Positions 8,372 to 16,300 of a stretch of 64,000 nt of DNA are shown one piece after another (the first letter of the stretch is position 1; each line of letters opens with the position of its first letter). Source of the DNA: Thermocatellispora tengchongensis (GTDB lineage: Bacteria > Actinomycetota > Actinomycetes > Streptosporangiales > Streptosporangiaceae); assembly GCF_014202315.1 (NCBI RefSeq), contig NZ_JACHGN010000005.1, forward strand, positions 419,227 through 483,226, in the 5' to 3' direction. The notes under the pieces are model-generated. The model saw nothing but the letters and a program-made list of their open reading frames with translations, ran no database searches and had not been told where the DNA came from. The position numbers and the translations under genes are program-made.

Positions 8372-9832
8372 TCAGATGGAGATCCGGCCCGCGCCCGCGC
8401 CCGCGGTCACCCTGTCCTTGACGGTGCTCGGGGTGTCCAGGGTGTAGGGGTACGGGATGGAGCCGACGCTGCCGCCCGCGTCGCCGGCGCCGGAGTTGAC
8501 GAAGTGGTTGTTCCGCGCGACCAGGTTGGCCGGCGGCGAGTCGCCCTCACCGCGGTGGTAGGGGTCCTCGGTGTTCTCGAAGTAGTTGCCCTCGACGAGC
8601 ACGCCCGCCTCCATGGTGGACGCCACGCCGTAGCCGGTCACGCCGTCGTAGTAGTTGTTGAAGACGTGCACCGGGTTGCCGAAGCGCACCCGTGGGTGCC
8701 GCTGGTTGGTCCCGTCGAACCAGTTGTGATGGTAGGTCACGCGCAGGTGGCCGCGGTCCTCCGAGCCGTTGCCGTCGTCGTGGCCGAGCAGCATCGACTT
8801 GTCGTGGTCGAAGATGCGGTTCCAGGAGATGGTCACGTAGTCGCTGGCCCGCTTGACGTCGATGGCGCCGTCGCCGCCGTTGCTGAGCGTGTTGTGGTCG
8901 ATCCAGACCCGGGTCGAGTACTGGACGTTGATCGCGTCGTCGCCCCAGTCCCTGAAGGTCAGGTTGCGGATGATGACGTTGGACGCCTGCGAGACGTTCA
9001 GGCCGCAGCCGGCGATCGTCGCGCCCGGGTTGCCGATGATCGACTTGTTGGAGCCGACGCGGAGCATGCCGGAGCACGAGATCGTGCCGGAGACCCGGAC
9101 CACGGAGGCGGTGGTGCCGCTGATCGCGCTGGTCAGCTCGGCCGATGTGTCCACGGTGACCGCGGCGGCGCTGCCGCCGCCGGTGGTGCCGCCGCCCTGG
9201 GTGGCCCAGCCGACCAGGCCGGTGGGCGGGTTGGTCGTCGGGGTCACGGTGGGGGTGACCGTGGGGGTGACGGTCGGGGTGGGCCCGGAGGCGGGCGCCA
9301 CGTTCCACTGCTTGGTTGCCACCGAGTCGCAGGAGTTGGTCTGCACGACCGCGCCGGAGGAGCCGGAGCTGTCCTTGATGTTCAGGCACTTGCCGCCGTT
9401 GGCGTTGACGATGCGCCAGTTGGAGCCCGAGGCGGTCATGGTCCAGGTCTGCGAGGCGGCGCCGGTGCAGCTCTCCTGCTGCACGGCCTTGCCCGCGGAG
9501 GTGCTGGCGTCCCGTACGCCGACGCACAGGCCGCTGTGCGCCGAGGTGATCCGGTAGCCGTTGCCCTGGGCCGACAGGGTCCAGCGCTGGCCGGCCGCGG
9601 TGCCGCAGGTGTTCTGCACGAGCTGCACGCCGGTGGCCGTGCTGCCGCCCGGGACGTCCAGGCACAGCCCGCTGCCGCCGTTGACCAGCGTGTACGTGCC
9701 GGGCGCCGGGGCGGCGGCCGCACCGGTCGCGCCGGCGACCAGGGCCCCGCACACGGCGAGCACCACGGTCAGGCCGGCCGTGAGCGCGAGGCCCGCACGC
9801 GTGCGGCCCCGCGCCATGGAGGTGCGTTGCAC
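8372..9832 (-). CDS. Secreted pectate lyase (PL1) with N-terminal CBM13/ricin-B lectin domain
   Basis: 486-residue exoenzyme cleaving polygalacturonate by beta-elimination to give unsaturated oligogalacturonides. A signal peptide covers residues 1 to about 41 (hydrophobic core then GATGAAAA). A ricin-type beta-trefoil (about 43-180) has the repeated Q.W strands. A PTVTPTVTPTVTP linker follows, then the parallel beta-helix lyase with VWIDHNTL, DGAIDV and the catalytic RHPRVRFG motif. The GTG at 9832 is chosen because GAGAGGAG lies 6 bases upstream; a downstream ATG at 9817 has no ribosome site. Divergent from the symporter gene, with two copies of the KdgR-like palindrome between them. Confidence 0.92.
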   Translation of the reverse strand: MQRTSMARGRTRAGLALTAGLTVVLAVCGALVAGATGAAAAPAPGTYTLVNGGSGLCLDVPGGSTATGVQLVQNTCGTAAGQRWTLSAQGNGYRITSAHSGLCVGVRDASTSAGKAVQQESCTGAASQTWTMTASGSNWRIVNANGGKCLNIKDSSGSSGAVVQTNSCDSVATKQWNVAPASGPTPTVTPTVTPTVTPTTNPPTGLVGWATQGGGTTGGGSAAAVTVDTSAELTSAISGTTASVVRVSGTISCSGMLRVGSNKSIIGNPGATIAGCGLNVSQASNVIIRNLTFRDWGDDAINVQYSTRVWIDHNTLSNGGDGAIDVKRASDYVTISWNRIFDHDKSMLLGHDDGNGSEDRGHLRVTYHHNWFDGTNQRHPRVRFGNPVHVFNNYYDGVTGYGVASTMEAGVLVEGNYFENTEDPYHRGEGDSPPANLVARNNHFVNSGAGDAGGSVGSIPYPYTLDTPSTVKDRVTAGAGAGRISI

Positions 9833-9883
9833 GGTGATCTCCTCTCTCGGAAAGCGCTTACCGGAGCCACAACATAGGACATC

Positions 9884-9900
9884 GTTCGATGTAATGGAAC
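9884..9900. promoter_or_regulatory. Putative IclR (KdgR-like) operator, site 1
   Basis: GTTCGATGTAATGGAAC matches 15 of 17 positions of the best local site GTTCTATGTAGTGGAAC at 10001. It lies about 50 bp upstream of the pectate lyase start, where it would cover the promoter. Assignment to the neighbouring IclR regulator is inferred from where the motif occurs. Confidence 0.65.
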
Positions 9901-10000
9901 ACCTCTGACTCGAAAACTTTCGCCGACCTCGGTCGCGGCGGTCAGATCCGATGAAACTTCCACGCAACAGACCTCGTGTCGTCCTATGTATTGACATGGT

Positions 10001-10017
10001 GTTCTATGTAGTGGAAC
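10001..10017. promoter_or_regulatory. Putative IclR (KdgR-like) operator, site 2
   Basis: GTTCTATGTAGTGGAAC, an imperfect palindrome with GTTC/GAAC ends, 34 bp upstream of the symporter ATG. A weaker related 12 of 17 copy lies at 9981-9997 (GTCCTATGTATTGACAT). Together with site 1 this would let one repressor control both divergent genes. Confidence 0.68.
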
Positions 10018-10051
10018 CTCCTTGGCAGCGGTGCGTGAAGGAGGAGCCCAT

Positions 10052-11542
10052 ATGTCCGCACTCGACTGGTCGGTTCTCGGCGCGTACTTCCTGGTCATGA
10101 TCGGCATCGGCATCTGGTCGAAGAACCGGATCAGGACGGTCATGGACTTCTTCACCGCCGGGGGCCATGTCCCCTGGTGGCTGTCCGGCATCTCCCATCA
10201 CATGTCGGGCTACAGCGCGATCATGTTCGTCGCGTTCGCGGCCGTCGCCTACGAGTACGGCCTGGCGATGTACGTCTGGTGGGCCCTCACGATCGGGATC
10301 GGCGTGGGCATCGGCGCCTTCGTGTGGGCGGCCCGCTGGAACCGGATGCGCTCCAAACTGGGCGTGGCCTCGCCGCTGGAATACCTCGCCCGCCGGTACA
10401 ACCTGCCCACCCAGCAGGTGCTGGCCTACAGCGGCGCCCTGCTGAAGGTCGTGGACATCGCCGCCAAGTGGGTGGCCATCGCGGTGCTGCTGCGCGGGTT
10501 CGCGGGCATCCCCATCCAGTGGGGCATCCTGATCACCGGCGTGGTGACGCTGGTCTACATCACGGCCGGCGGCCTGTGGGCGGACGTGCTGACCGACTTC
10601 GGGCAGTTCGTGATCCAGGGAATCGCGGGCGTGGCGATGTTCGTCGCGATCATGGCGCACCTGGACGGCGTGGCCACTCTGTGGACGATGTGGGACCGGC
10701 TGCCCGAGGGGCACGGCGACCCGTTCGCCGGGCCGTACACCGTGACGTTCTTCCTGGCGCTGCTGTTCATCAAGACCTTCGAGTACAACGGCGGCATGTG
10801 GAACCTGGCCCAGCGCTACATGGCCGCGCCGTCAGGCTCGGCGGCCAAGCGCTCAGCGCTGCTGTCCAGCGTGCTGTGGCTGGTGTGGCCGCTGATCCTG
10901 TTCATCCCGATGTTCGCCGCGCCGCTGATCGTGCCGGGCCTGGCGAACGCGGAGGAGGCGTACGTGCGGCTGGCCGAGACCCTGCTCCCGCAGGGCGTCA
11001 TCGGGCTGGTCCTGGCCGGCTTCTTCTCGCACACCATGGCCATGGTCTCCTCCGACGCCAACGTGATCAGCTCCGTGATCACCCGGGACATCGCACCCGT
11101 CGTCGTACGCAAGGTGCGCGAGTTCTCCTCCGCCGCGCAGCTCACCTTCGCCCGGGTCACCACCTTCACCTTCGTGCTGATCAGCATGGTGATCGCGATC
11201 TCCACCGAGGGCCAGGGCGTGGTGCTGAAGATCGTGGTGGACCTGGTGGCGGCCACCATGGGCCCGATCTCGATCCCGCTGATGCTGGGCATGCTGCCCT
11301 GGTTCCGCCGCAGCGGCCCGACCGCGGCGATCGTCTCCTGGGCGGCCGGGCTGAGCGTGTGGGCGGTGATCAAGTGGATCATCGGCTCCACCGACCAGGC
11401 CATGGTGGTCGGCGTGCCGCTGGTGACCTCACTGGTGCTGTACGTCGCGATCGGCCTGCTGAAGCCGGAGGAGACGGCGCAGGGCGACGAGCTGATCGAC
11501 ACCCTCGGCACCGAGGAGGAGCGGGAGAAGGCCACGGCCTGA
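10052..11542 (+). CDS. Sodium:solute symporter family transporter
   Basis: 496-residue polytopic membrane protein with about 13 hydrophobic helices. It begins ALDWSVLGAYFLVMIGIGIW and has FFTAGGHVPWWLSGISHHMS, the family's first-helix region, and a long conserved middle portion. SSS transporters couple Na+ to uptake of sugars, uronates and other acids. Substrate here is inferred from context: the gene is divergent from a secreted pectate lyase, shares its operators and lies beside kdgK and kduID, so oligogalacturonides or unsaturated uronates are likely. The ATG at 10052 has AAGGAGG 8 bases upstream. The last bases of the gene are duplicated 60 bp downstream (copies at 11519-11546 and 11579-11606). 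Confidence 0.88.
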   Translation: MSALDWSVLGAYFLVMIGIGIWSKNRIRTVMDFFTAGGHVPWWLSGISHHMSGYSAIMFVAFAAVAYEYGLAMYVWWALTIGIGVGIGAFVWAARWNRMRSKLGVASPLEYLARRYNLPTQQVLAYSGALLKVVDIAAKWVAIAVLLRGFAGIPIQWGILITGVVTLVYITAGGLWADVLTDFGQFVIQGIAGVAMFVAIMAHLDGVATLWTMWDRLPEGHGDPFAGPYTVTFFLALLFIKTFEYNGGMWNLAQRYMAAPSGSAAKRSALLSSVLWLVWPLILFIPMFAAPLIVPGLANAEEAYVRLAETLLPQGVIGLVLAGFFSHTMAMVSSDANVISSVITRDIAPVVVRKVREFSSAAQLTFARVTTFTFVLISMVIAISTEGQGVVLKIVVDLVAATMGPISIPLMLGMLPWFRRSGPTAAIVSWAAGLSVWAVIKWIIGSTDQAMVVGVPLVTSLVLYVAIGLLKPEETAQGDELIDTLGTEEEREKATA

Positions 11543-11619
11543 ACCCTCGCGGAAGGGGAGAAGACGACGGTCCTCGCGGAGCGGGAGAAGGCGACGGCCT
11601 GAACCCCCATGGACCGGGC

Positions 11620-11649
11620 GCGGGCCGGGGAGGATGCCCCCCGGCCCGC
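11620..11649. terminator. Bidirectional hairpin between symporter and tautomerase genes
   Basis: GCGGGCCGGGG (11620-11630) pairs with CCCCGGCCCGC (11639-11649) over an 8-base loop. It lies between two convergent genes, 78 bp after the symporter stop and 22 bp after the tautomerase stop on the other strand. Confidence 0.75.
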
Positions 11650-11670
11650 GTCCGCATGCCCGCCGCGGCG

Positions 11671-11856
11671 CTACTTGTCCGACTCCAGCAGGCCGCCGTT
11701 CGCCACGTCCGACTTCTCGATCTCCTGAAAGACGATGCGCACCGACTCCTTGCGTGCCTTCAGGATGCCGACGGCCGCCTCGGTCACGGCGGACACGAAC
11801 TCCCTGCGCTGGTCCATCGTGCGCCCCGACAGCAACTCGACGGTGATGTTCGGCAT
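11671..11856 (-). CDS. 4-oxalocrotonate tautomerase-like small protein
   Basis: 61-residue member of the tautomerase superfamily, whose catalytic base is the N-terminal proline left after Met removal. The sequence starts MPNITVELLSGRTMDQRREF and has the family pattern with Arg39-Arg/Val-x-Phe (VRIVFQEI). GGAGG six bases before the ATG fixes the start. Context suggests a role in keto/enol conversion of uronate intermediates, perhaps the unsaturated product of pectate lyase, but this is inference; classical 4-OT acts on aromatic-degradation intermediates. It diverges from kdgK across an operator at 11897-11913. Confidence 0.85.
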   Translation of the reverse strand: MPNITVELLSGRTMDQRREFVSAVTEAAVGILKARKESVRIVFQEIEKSDVANGGLLESDK

Positions 11857-11896
11857 AATGGTCCTCCATTGGTGTCGTTGCATGACATGACACCAT

Positions 11897-11913
11897 ATTT
11901 CACTACATGGAAC
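11897..11913. promoter_or_regulatory. Putative IclR (KdgR-like) operator, site 3
   Basis: ATTTCACTACATGGAAC; its reverse complement matches 14 of 17 positions of the site at 10001. It lies between the tautomerase gene and kdgK and ends just before the kdgK ribosome site AAGGAGG, so bound protein would block kdgK transcription directly. Confidence 0.6.
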
Positions 11914-11926
11914 AAGGAGGGGCGGA

Positions 11927-12844
11927 GTGGACGTCGTTGTGCTCGGGGAACCGCTGGTGGAGTTCTCCGCGGAGCGGGCGCTGACCGAGGCGGACACCTT
12001 CCGGTTGTCGTTCTCCGGAGACGCGCTGAACGTCTCCGTGGCCGCGGCGGCGTGCGGCGCGCGTACGGCGCTGGTGACCCGCGTCGGCGCCGACGAGTTC
12101 GGCCAGCGGCTGGTGCGCTTCGCCGCCGAGCGCGGCGTGGACACCCGCTGGATGGCCACCGGCGAAGGCTCGACCGGCGCGTACGCCGTGGGCGCCGACC
12201 CGTCCGGCGAGCGCGCCTTCTGCTACATGCGCCAGGGCAGCGCCGCCTCCCGAATGGGCCCCGCCGACGTGGACCGTTCCCCCGCCGCCGAGGCCCGGGT
12301 GGTCGTGCTCAGCGGCATCACGGCCGCGCTGTCGGAGTCGTGCGCCGAGGCCGTGCGACACGCGGCGCGCACGGCGTCCGGCCGCATCGTGTACGACCCC
12401 AACTACCGCTCCCGCCTCACCGGCCCCGAGCCCGCGCGGGCCGTACTGGAGGCGGTCGCCCCGCACGCCGCGCTGATCAAGATCTCCACCCCCGGCGACA
12501 GCGGCGCGCTGCTCGGCGTCACCGACCCGGGCGAGGCCGCCCGCGCCTGCCTGGCCCTGGGCGCCCCGGCCGTCGCGGTCACCATGGGCGAGCAGGGCGT
12601 GCTGCTGGCCGAGCGCGGCTCCGTGCCGGTGGCCGTGCCCGCCGTCCCGGCCGAGACGATCGTCGACCAGACCGGCGCGGGCGACAACTGGACCGGCGCC
12701 CTGGCCGCCTGGCTGGCCGCGGGCGCGCCCCTGACCGAGGCCGTACGCGCCGGCGCCGCCGCCGCGTCGATCAGCCTGGCCGGCCAGGGCGGCACCGGCA
12801 GGGTCGCGACCAGAGCCGAGATCGCCGCCACGCTCGGCCAATAA
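11927..12844 (+). CDS. kdgK: PfkB-family sugar kinase, probable 2-keto-3-deoxygluconate kinase
   Basis: 305-residue cytosolic kinase. The N-terminal GEPLVEF and SGDALNVSVAAA segments are the sugar-binding lid typical of KDG kinases. The PfkB signature 2 is TGAGDNWTGALAAWL with the catalytic base Asp253. DPNYRSRL is the conserved DxNxR motif. KDG kinase phosphorylates 2-keto-3-deoxygluconate, the product of KduD, to KDPG. Starts with GTG at 11927; AAGGAGG is 7 bases upstream. Substrate specificity rests on the kduI/kduD neighbours. A KDPG aldolase, the next step, is not in the window. Confidence 0.87.
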   Translation: MDVVVLGEPLVEFSAERALTEADTFRLSFSGDALNVSVAAAACGARTALVTRVGADEFGQRLVRFAAERGVDTRWMATGEGSTGAYAVGADPSGERAFCYMRQGSAASRMGPADVDRSPAAEARVVVLSGITAALSESCAEAVRHAARTASGRIVYDPNYRSRLTGPEPARAVLEAVAPHAALIKISTPGDSGALLGVTDPGEAARACLALGAPAVAVTMGEQGVLLAERGSVPVAVPAVPAETIVDQTGAGDNWTGALAAWLAAGAPLTEAVRAGAAAASISLAGQGGTGRVATRAEIAATLGQ

Positions 12845-12864
12845 CGCCCGACACCGCGGCCCTG

Positions 12865-12962
12865 CCCCCAGGCCCCAGGCCCCAGGCCCCAGGCCCCAGG
12901 CCCCAGGACACCAGAACCCAGGACACCAGAACCCAGGACACCAGGACACCAGAACCTCAGGA
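12865..12962. repeat. Short tandem repeats in the kdgK-iclR intergenic region
   Basis: About six CCCCAGG heptamers in a row, followed by three or so units of an ACACCAGAACCCAGG-type 15-mer, the last one degenerate. The stretch lies between two convergent genes and probably expands and contracts by slippage. I see no hairpin terminator here. Confidence 0.85.
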
Positions 12963-12965
12963 CGG

Positions 12966-13718
12966 CTACACCGCGGGCGCGCCCTGCGCGATGGACACCT
13001 CTCGGGCGGCCTTGACGACCTCGGGGGCCAGGGCCTCCAGGTCGGCCAGGCTCATGTCCATGGCCAGCGCCGAGATCGAGATGCCGCCCAGCACCCGTCC
13101 GGTGTGGTCGAAGACCGGGGCGCCCACGCACAGGATGCCCGGCTGGTTCTCCTCGTCGTCGATGGCGTAGCCGGCGGCGCGCACCCGGGCCAGGTGCTCG
13201 AGCAGCGCGTCGGGCGAGGCGATCGTGTTGGGCGTCAGCCGGGCCAGCCCGGTGCGCGCGGCGATGGCGCGCACCTCGTCCTCGCCGAGCTGCGACAGGA
13301 TCGCCTTGCCGATCGCCGTGGAGTGCAGCCGCAGGCTCATGCCCACCCGGGAGGGCATCTGGTAGGGCCTGCGGCCCTCCAGCTTGTCCACGTAGACGGC
13401 CTCGTCGCCGCTGCGGATCGCGAAGTGCGTGGTGTAGCCGGTGCGCTCGTGCAGGTGCCGCAGCGCGCCCGCCGCGGCCCGCGCCGGATCGAAGCGGGTC
13501 ATCACCCGGCCCGCGAGGGTGAGGATTCGCGGGCCGGGCTCGTAGCCGCCCGCGCCGTCGCTGCGCGCGAAGCCCCACTCGACCAGCGACTGGAGGATGC
13601 GGTGCACGGTGGACTTGGAGACCCCGGTCACCGCGGCGATGTCGGTCACGCGATGGTGCTCGGCTATCGCCTCCAGCACCGCCAGCGCCTTGTCGATGGA
13701 ACTGCCTTCCCTGACCAC
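12966..13718 (-). CDS. IclR family transcriptional regulator (KdgR-like)
   Basis: 250-residue regulator. An N-terminal winged helix (about 6-62: VTDIAAVTGVSKSTVHRILQ) precedes an IclR effector domain (about 75-245) with the SRVGMSLRLHSTAIGKAIL and ENQPGILCVGAPVF motifs. In enterobacteria the IclR member KdgR represses pectin genes and is released by KDG. This gene is the last of the kduI-kduD-iclR operon, and 17-bp palindromes lie before all nearby pectin genes, so an equivalent role is likely. The start is GTG with a poor ribosome site, 12 bp after the kduD stop, consistent with translational coupling. Confidence 0.87.
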   Translation of the reverse strand: MVREGSSIDKALAVLEAIAEHHRVTDIAAVTGVSKSTVHRILQSLVEWGFARSDGAGGYEPGPRILTLAGRVMTRFDPARAAAGALRHLHERTGYTTHFAIRSGDEAVYVDKLEGRRPYQMPSRVGMSLRLHSTAIGKAILSQLGEDEVRAIAARTGLARLTPNTIASPDALLEHLARVRAAGYAIDDEENQPGILCVGAPVFDHTGRVLGGISISALAMDMSLADLEALAPEVVKAAREVSIAQGAPAV

Positions 13719-13730
13719 GATGAAAGCCTA

Positions 13731-14492
13731 CTAACGGGCCAGCCACCCGCCATCGACCGCGAGGACGTGCCCGTTGACGTACTCCGAGGCGCGCGAGGCC
13801 AGGAACACCGCCGCGCCCGCGACGTCCTCGGGCTCGCCCCACCGTCCGGCGGGGATGCGGGAGACGATCTCGGCCGAGCGGACGCGGTCGGCCCGCAGCG
13901 GCGCGGTGTTGGCGGTGGCGATGTAGCCGGGGGCGATGGCGTTCACCTGTACGCCGTGCGCCGCCCACTCGCAGGCCAGCGCCCGGGTCAGCCCGGCGAC
14001 CGCGTGCTTGGCGGCGGTGTAGCCGGGCACGTTGACCCCGCCCTGGAAGGACAACATGGAGGCGATCATGATGATCTTGCCCTCGCGGCGGGCCAGCATC
14101 GGCCCGCCGACGGCCTGGCTGAGCAGGAACACCGCGTCGAGGTCCACCGCGACGACCTCGCGGAAGTCGGCGTAGGAGTGGGCGGCGGCGGGGGCGCGGC
14201 GGATGATCCCGGCGTTGTTCACCAGGATGTCCACCCGGTGCTCGGCCAGCAGCTCGGCGGCGGCGCCGGGGATCGCGGCCGGATCGGAAAGGTCCAGCAC
14301 CCACCGGACGCTCTGCCGCCCGCTCTTGCGCACCTCCGCCTCCACCTCGTCCAGGTCGTCGCGGTGCCCGTGCAGCACCAGATCGGCCCCCGCCTCGGCG
14401 AGCGCGACCGCCACCGCCCGCCCGATGCCCCCGCGCGCGCCGGTGACCAGGGCCGTACGCCCGGCCAGCGAGAACAGCCCGTTCTCGCCCAT
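13731..14492 (-). CDS. kduD: 2-dehydro-3-deoxy-D-gluconate 5-dehydrogenase (SDR family)
   Basis: 253-residue short-chain dehydrogenase. The cofactor motif is TGARGGIG (residues 17-24), NNAG is at 92-95, and the catalytic set is S145, Y158, K162. LFSLAGRTALVTGA and GYIATANTAPLRAD are characteristic of KduD. It converts 2,5-diketo-3-deoxygluconate to 2-keto-3-deoxygluconate. Its ATG shares one base with the kduI TGA (TGATG), so the two are translated together. Confidence 0.93.
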   Translation of the reverse strand: MGENGLFSLAGRTALVTGARGGIGRAVAVALAEAGADLVLHGHRDDLDEVEAEVRKSGRQSVRWVLDLSDPAAIPGAAAELLAEHRVDILVNNAGIIRRAPAAAHSYADFREVVAVDLDAVFLLSQAVGGPMLARREGKIIMIASMLSFQGGVNVPGYTAAKHAVAGLTRALACEWAAHGVQVNAIAPGYIATANTAPLRADRVRSAEIVSRIPAGRWGEPEDVAGAAVFLASRASEYVNGHVLAVDGGWLAR

Positions 14493-15298
14493 CAGCGCAT
14501 CTCGGTGATCGCGACGGGCTCCATGTCGTCGTACGCCTGGTTCTCCCCGCCCATGGCCCACACGAAGGAGTAACTGCGCGTGCCGAACCCGCAGTGCACC
14601 GACCAGCACGGCGAGATGACCGCCTGCCGGTCGGCGACGATCAGGTTGCGCGTCTCGTCGGGCCGCCCCATGAGGTGCACCACCCGCTCGCCCTCGGGCA
14701 GGCCGAAGTAGAAGTACACCTCGGTCCTGCGCTCGTGGGTGTGGCACGGCATGGTGTTCCACATGCTGCCGGGCTCCAGCACGGTCACGCCGAGCACGAG
14801 CTGACAGCTGCGGATGCCCTGGGCGTGGATGTACTTGTAGATCGTCCGCTCGTTGGACCCCTCGCGCCCGCCCAGCCGCACCGGCTCGGCGTCCTCCATG
14901 GTCGCGTGGGCAGTGGGGTAGGCGGCATGGGCCGGCGTGGACACCAGGTAGTACGGCCCGCCCTCGAACACCACCTCCCGCGCGCCGCGCCCGACGTACA
15001 GGCACTCCCGCGCCCCCATCTTGTACGCCGCGCCGTCCACGCTGACGGTCCCCGGCTCCCGCCCCACGTGCACCACGCCGAGCTCCCGCCGCTCCAGAAA
15101 GAACCCGGCCCGCAACGCCTCCGGATTCGGCAGCCGCGCACTCCCGGCGGCCCCGCCCACGACGATCCGGTCCTCGTGCGAGTAGACCAGCCTCACCTCG
15201 TCCTCCCCGAACAGGTCCTCGACCAGGAACCTGTCCCGCAGCGCCCGGGTGTCCATCCCCCGCACCTGCTCAGGCGCCGTCGCATACCGCACCTGCAT
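14492..15298 (-). CDS. kduI: 5-dehydro-4-deoxy-D-glucuronate isomerase
   Basis: 268-residue cupin isomerase that converts the unsaturated uronate product (5-keto-4-deoxyuronate) to 2,5-diketo-3-deoxygluconate. The metal ligands H186, H188, E193 and H235 have exactly the spacing known for E. coli KduI (CHTHERRTEVY and SVHCGF). Length and the N-terminal MQVRYATAP also match the family. It is the first gene of kduI-kduD-iclR and follows two operator-like sites. Confidence 0.95.
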   Translation of the reverse strand: MQVRYATAPEQVRGMDTRALRDRFLVEDLFGEDEVRLVYSHEDRIVVGGAAGSARLPNPEALRAGFFLERRELGVVHVGREPGTVSVDGAAYKMGARECLYVGRGAREVVFEGGPYYLVSTPAHAAYPTAHATMEDAEPVRLGGREGSNERTIYKYIHAQGIRSCQLVLGVTVLEPGSMWNTMPCHTHERRTEVYFYFGLPEGERVVHLMGRPDETRNLIVADRQAVISPCWSVHCGFGTRSYSFVWAMGGENQAYDDMEPVAITEMR

Positions 15299-15307
15299 GC
15301 CGCCTCC

Positions 15308-15344
15308 GTTCCACTACACAGGACATCGGGTTACTACATAGAAC
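15308..15344. promoter_or_regulatory. Two putative IclR (KdgR-like) operators before kduI, sites 4 and 5
   Basis: GTTCCACTACACAGGAC at 15308-15324 matches 15 of 17 positions of the 10001 site in reverse orientation. A second copy at 15328-15344 keeps one perfect half (ACTACATAGAAC), 13 of 17. Centre spacing is 20 bp, two helical turns, which would suit two repressor dimers on one face. The first site begins 10 bp upstream of the kduI start. The rest of the gap up to 15611 holds nothing I recognise. Confidence 0.65.
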
Positions 15345-15611
15345 ATAGACGAACCCACAGGCAAGCGCCATCCGCAATCCCCAAGGGACGGGCCGGGTGC
15401 ACCCCGGCAGCTCTCCGCCAGCCCGCCCGACGACGTGCACGAGCCGGCATGGGGAAGGCACAACACGCCGGGCCCCCAGTCCGGCCCCGCCGAGCAACGC
15501 CCCGACGCCGACCAGCCCTCACGCGAACGGCGCGCCCGCAGGCGCGTCCAGGACCGCGCCGCCACAGCCGACCGGCCTGATCACAATGGTCGCCGCTGTG
15601 ATCGTCAGGCC

Positions 15612-15998
15612 ATGAGCCCGCTTCGCGACGAGCTCCACACGCTCGTCGATCGGCTTCCCGAGGACCGGGTGCAACCGGTGCTCGCACTCGTGCGCGACAA
15701 CCTCGATTCCGCCCGCCGCAAGGCGCAGGCCGCGGTGGATCTGGAGCGCATCCGGGAGCGGATGCGCGGGGTGACGGGCGTGGACGAGGAACTGGAGCTG
15801 CTACGGGGTGGACGCCCCGGAGCCACCCAGGCGCTCCGGCGGCTCACCTCCGACACCACCGCGAGGAGCCGCCGCGCCGATCGGCGGCGAGACCCACCCC
15901 CTCCCCCCTGCCAGGCGGTCAGCCCGGATAGGGGCTCCTCATCGCACCGAAGTAGACCTCAGGAGCCCCTTCCAGGTGCTGGGGCAGTTCCGTCATGA
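15612..15998 (+). CDS. Hypothetical protein with an antitoxin-like helical N terminus
   Basis: Up to 128 residues. The first 80 or so (MSPLRDELHTLVDRLPEDRV, then VLALVRDNLDSARRKAQA) are amphipathic and resemble short actinomycete antitoxin-like proteins that begin DELHxLVDxLPED. The remaining residues are Arg/Pro/Ser-rich and overlap the 3' end of the opposite-strand ABM gene by about 80 bp, so the reading frame may have lost its original stop. No partner toxin follows directly. Confidence that it is expressed is limited. Confidence 0.4.
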   Translation: MSPLRDELHTLVDRLPEDRVQPVLALVRDNLDSARRKAQAAVDLERIRERMRGVTGVDEELELLRGGRPGATQALRRLTSDTTARSRRADRRRDPPPPPCQAVSPDRGSSSHRSRPQEPLPGAGAVPS

Positions 15999-16236
15999 AG
16001 TCGCGCAACAGCGAGGTGGCGTGGTGCCGGTCGAGGTCCTCCTGCGACCGCCACACCTCGTACAGGAAGAATCTGCCGTCTTCCTGCTCATGAAGGTGAT
16101 ACTGCAGATTCCCCTCCCGCTCCCGGGACGGCTCGACGAGCCCCATCAGCAGCCTCCTGAGCTCATCGGCGTGTCCGGGCTTGGGGGTCAGGAATCCGTA
16201 CAGCGAAACCGGCGTCGGTGTGATCGATGTCGTCAT
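15919..16236 (-). CDS. Antibiotic biosynthesis monooxygenase (ABM) domain protein
   Basis: 105-residue single-domain ABM fold protein. It shows the family pattern KPGHADELRRLL..LVEPSREREGNLQYHLHE, then FFLYEVWRSQEDLDRHHATS. Such proteins oxidise quinols or act in small-molecule resistance; no cofactor is needed. The ATG at 16236 is the first after the palindrome shared with the divergent MerR gene, and the homology starts close to it. MerR/ABM divergent pairs suggest that the regulator controls this enzyme. Confidence 0.8.
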   Translation of the reverse strand: MTTSITPTPVSLYGFLTPKPGHADELRRLLMGLVEPSREREGNLQYHLHEQEDGRFFLYEVWRSQEDLDRHHATSLLRDFMTELPQHLEGAPEVYFGAMRSPYPG

Positions 16237-16251
16237 GCACGTCACGTTAAG

Positions 16252-16271
16252 ATGTGACATCCATGTCACAT
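16252..16271. promoter_or_regulatory. MerR-type operator between ABM gene and merR
   Basis: Perfect 9-bp palindrome ATGTGACAT, two bases, ATGTCACAT in the 64-bp divergent gap. Position and symmetry fit the MerR mode, where the dimer sits between stretched -35 and -10 boxes. Confidence 0.75.
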
Positions 16272-16300
16272 TCAAGCCGCTGCCCTGTGAGGTGGGTCAC

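Noticed and set aside
6030-8447. Very long plus-strand frame opposite ftsK
   Set aside because: It is the antisense of a well-supported gene; its composition (His/Arg/Gly/Asp repeats) is typical of antisense frames in high-GC DNA.
12865-12962. CRISPR-like array between kdgK and iclR
   Set aside because: The units are 7 and 15 bp with no unique spacers and no cas genes; they are simple tandem repeats.
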